Assembly (NCBI GenBank): GCA_922989275.2
Contig: OV277862.1
Coordinates: forward strand, 20,999,543-21,063,542
Origin: Gari tellinella
Taxonomy: Eukaryota; Mollusca; Bivalvia; Cardiida; Psammobiidae
Reading direction: 5' to 3'
DNA length: 64,000 bases
Shown here: piece after piece, positions 62,737 through 64,000 of the stretch
Layout of the letters: every line of letters begins with the position of its first letter
Position numbering within the stretch: the first letter of the stretch is position 1
The notes under the pieces: generated by a model
Told to the model about the DNA's origin: nothing
The model's database searches: none
What the model saw: the letters and a program-made list of their open reading frames with translations, nothing else
Translations under genes and position numbers: made by a program

Positions 62737-62840
62737 TTAAGGTACAGCAAAATATTACAGAAACTTTTTGTAGGAGCTTTCTGCATTAGTTTTGATCTTC
62801 ATGATATATTGATCTGCATGTTTATTAAGTGACCACTTTT

Positions 62841-63055
62841 TCCCCGTTACCCCATATTTTTATATGCCTTTTTTACGCCTCTATAAATTTATTCCTCCAC
62901 TGAAGAAAATATTTCCACTTTTATATTACAGTCATGCATAAGTATGATAAGAAATATTTTCTATACCTTAGCAAATGGTAGCGTTAAACATTCTGCTTTA
63001 CTTTCAACCTGTTTTAAGTGATCACATGTTTTTCTAAACTAGGAACAGCCTATGG
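62841..63055 (-). mobile_element. Family A MITE with one stem strand missing
   Basis: CCGTTACCCCATATTTTTA arm; AAATGGTAGCGTTAAACATTC shows the deletion of half the hairpin; right CCTATGGGTTAA. Confidence 0.76.
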
Positions 63056-63181
63056 GTTAACATATCACTTTAAACTTGGTCTGAGTATCTATATATAAAG
63101 GGAACTAACCCTGTAAGTGACAATGCAAAAGCTGAACTGCGCCATGTCCTTTGTACAGGGGTCAAGAGAATTTTTGTTGTA

Positions 63182-63473
63182 CAGTAAAACCTCTCTAAAA
63201 CATAGCCTAATCTATGATTTAACCCTTTCCTCTATGAAAGTTCAAAAGGGCAATTCTAGGTTTCAATTTAGTCTAGCCCATTTTTGACATTTTAGAGTTG
63301 ATTTTCAAATTATATGTCAAAATAACAAACAGTGTAAATCTTGATCAGAGGGCTTCTTAAGGAGCCCTCTGATCAGAGTCTACATGTTTTGCGTGAATAG
63401 GTTTGTAAGAGTTAAAAACAGGTGGCAGCTTAAAGCAAGCTGAAAGTAAAACAGAAATCTCCTTTTATACTGT
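63182..63473. mobile_element. Family E MITE interrupted by a D element
   Basis: TA 63180-63181 then CAGTAAAACCTCTCTAAAAC. After the insertion, AACAGGTGGCAGC, TTAAAGCAAGCTGAAAG, then a shortened end TTATACTGTA. Confidence 0.72.
63223..63411. mobile_element. Family D MITE nested in family E
   Basis: TTAA 63219-63222 and 63412-63415. Ends CCCTTTCCTCTATGAAAG and GGTTTGTAAGAG. Palindrome GATCAGAGGGCTTC / GGAGCCCTCTGATC. Confidence 0.87.
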
Positions 63474-63868
63474 ATATTAATTTCTAGCGGTGATGTGTTC
63501 ATTAATCATGTTACTAGGTGATCACGTCCTGATGTGATGATTGATGACAGATAATACATACACAACAATTTATACATGACCGTAGGATAACGGTTTTTCA
63601 ATGTTATCATTCTCTAATTTACTTTTTTCAATTTTCTATGGATAAAACTTGAATAAAAGGTGCAGTTAAGCATTCATCTATCTACTAATCTTGCAATCAT
63701 GTTTTCAATTTTATCTAATTAACCGATTTGTAACTAATTATTTAATTTAGGTTTTTTTATTTACAGCAAATAGATACAAGCTGAACTGTGACATTTGATA
63801 AGCAAACAAAATAGGAGCTGTCTGAACTGGGTGTAATCTGTTTTGTAGATATGCAAAATGGTCAATCT
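63474..63868. other. Unrecognised A+T-rich DNA
   Basis: No supported feature. Confidence 0.5.
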
Positions 63869-63870
63869 GT

Positions 63871-64000
63871 TTAAATCCAATACCCAATAAATACGGTTTT
63901 TTTACGCCTTCGATTTATTCCTCCATTTAAAGCAAAGTGTTCCACTTTAAACAATTATGAATATGTACCATAAGAAATATTTTCTATATTGTAGCAGATG
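63871..64000 (-). mobile_element. Family A MITE, cut by the window end
   Basis: TTAAATCCAATACCCAATAA, ACGGTTTTTTTACGCC arm through GAAATATTTTCTATATTG to AGCAGATG at the last base. Confidence 0.8.

Overview
Eukaryotic nuclear DNA, A+T-rich, with no host protein-coding gene, rRNA or canonical tRNA that I can recognise. The repeat content points to a mollusc, most likely a bivalve: elements with cores of roughly 150-170 bp tandem units (like the published 'pearl' elements of bivalves), very many miniature inverted-repeat transposable elements (MITEs), and decayed endonuclease/reverse-transcriptase LINEs. The species is inferred from style only. Nearly every open frame over 60 codons is a shadow of a repeat. 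Exceptions are two decayed LINEs on the minus strand (about 41335-43550 and 53632-54087) and one exon-like open frame (38312-38518).

Mobile-element families are named by letter. A: fold-back MITE, TTAA target duplication, ends CCCATTACCCCATA, about 50 whole or partial copies. For A, strand '+' means the ATAGCCTGTTTC end is on the left. B and D: other TTAA elements (ends CTCTTTGCATGC, CCCTTTGCCTG or CTTTCAACACC types) with a central AAACAGTTTGGATCC or AACAGTGTAGACC palindrome. C: ends CAGGGCTCCAGATAAG with a central CTACTCATTAGAATCGTCTC palindrome. E, F, G: TA-flanked elements starting CAGTAAAACCTCTC, CAGTCGAACTTC and CAGTGGAGAAT. H: ends CCCAAACCAAAAT. K: ends CCCGGCTGTACTTTTTCC. T: TTAA elements carrying a tRNA-like unit. 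U: TTAA elements with ends AGACATTTCC.

Layout. 0-10 kb: degenerate tandem repeat, then A, B, C, E and G copies and a pearl-like element. 10.99-13.24 kb: large 40/42-bp minisatellite. 13-22 kb: dense A-D copies and a 27-bp minisatellite. 22.4-23.6 kb: inverted-repeat element with a tRNA-like sequence in each arm. 25.3-26.3 kb: Mutator-like element with perfect 102-bp ends. 27.2-33.6 kb: two K copies in opposite orientation around a pearl-like element that contains an H element. 34.9-35.5 and 45.1-45.7 kb: two T elements. 36.75-44.21 kb: a 7.45-kb transposon (duplication CTTAT) containing a 3.55-kb transposon (duplication ATAAC) and a LINE. 46.9-48.0 kb: pearl-like element inside an A copy. 52.1-52.9 kb: an A copy whose arm has become a 10-copy, 61-bp minisatellite. 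54.3-56.7 kb: an H element interrupted by a hAT element. 57-64 kb: A-F copies nested in each other.

The window works as a record of transposition. In many cases an undisturbed related copy in the same window shows the empty target site, so target duplications can be read directly: TTAA for A, B, D, T and U; TA for E, G and H; 5 bp for the large CAC-ended pair; 8 bp for the hAT; 9 bp for the Mutator-like element.
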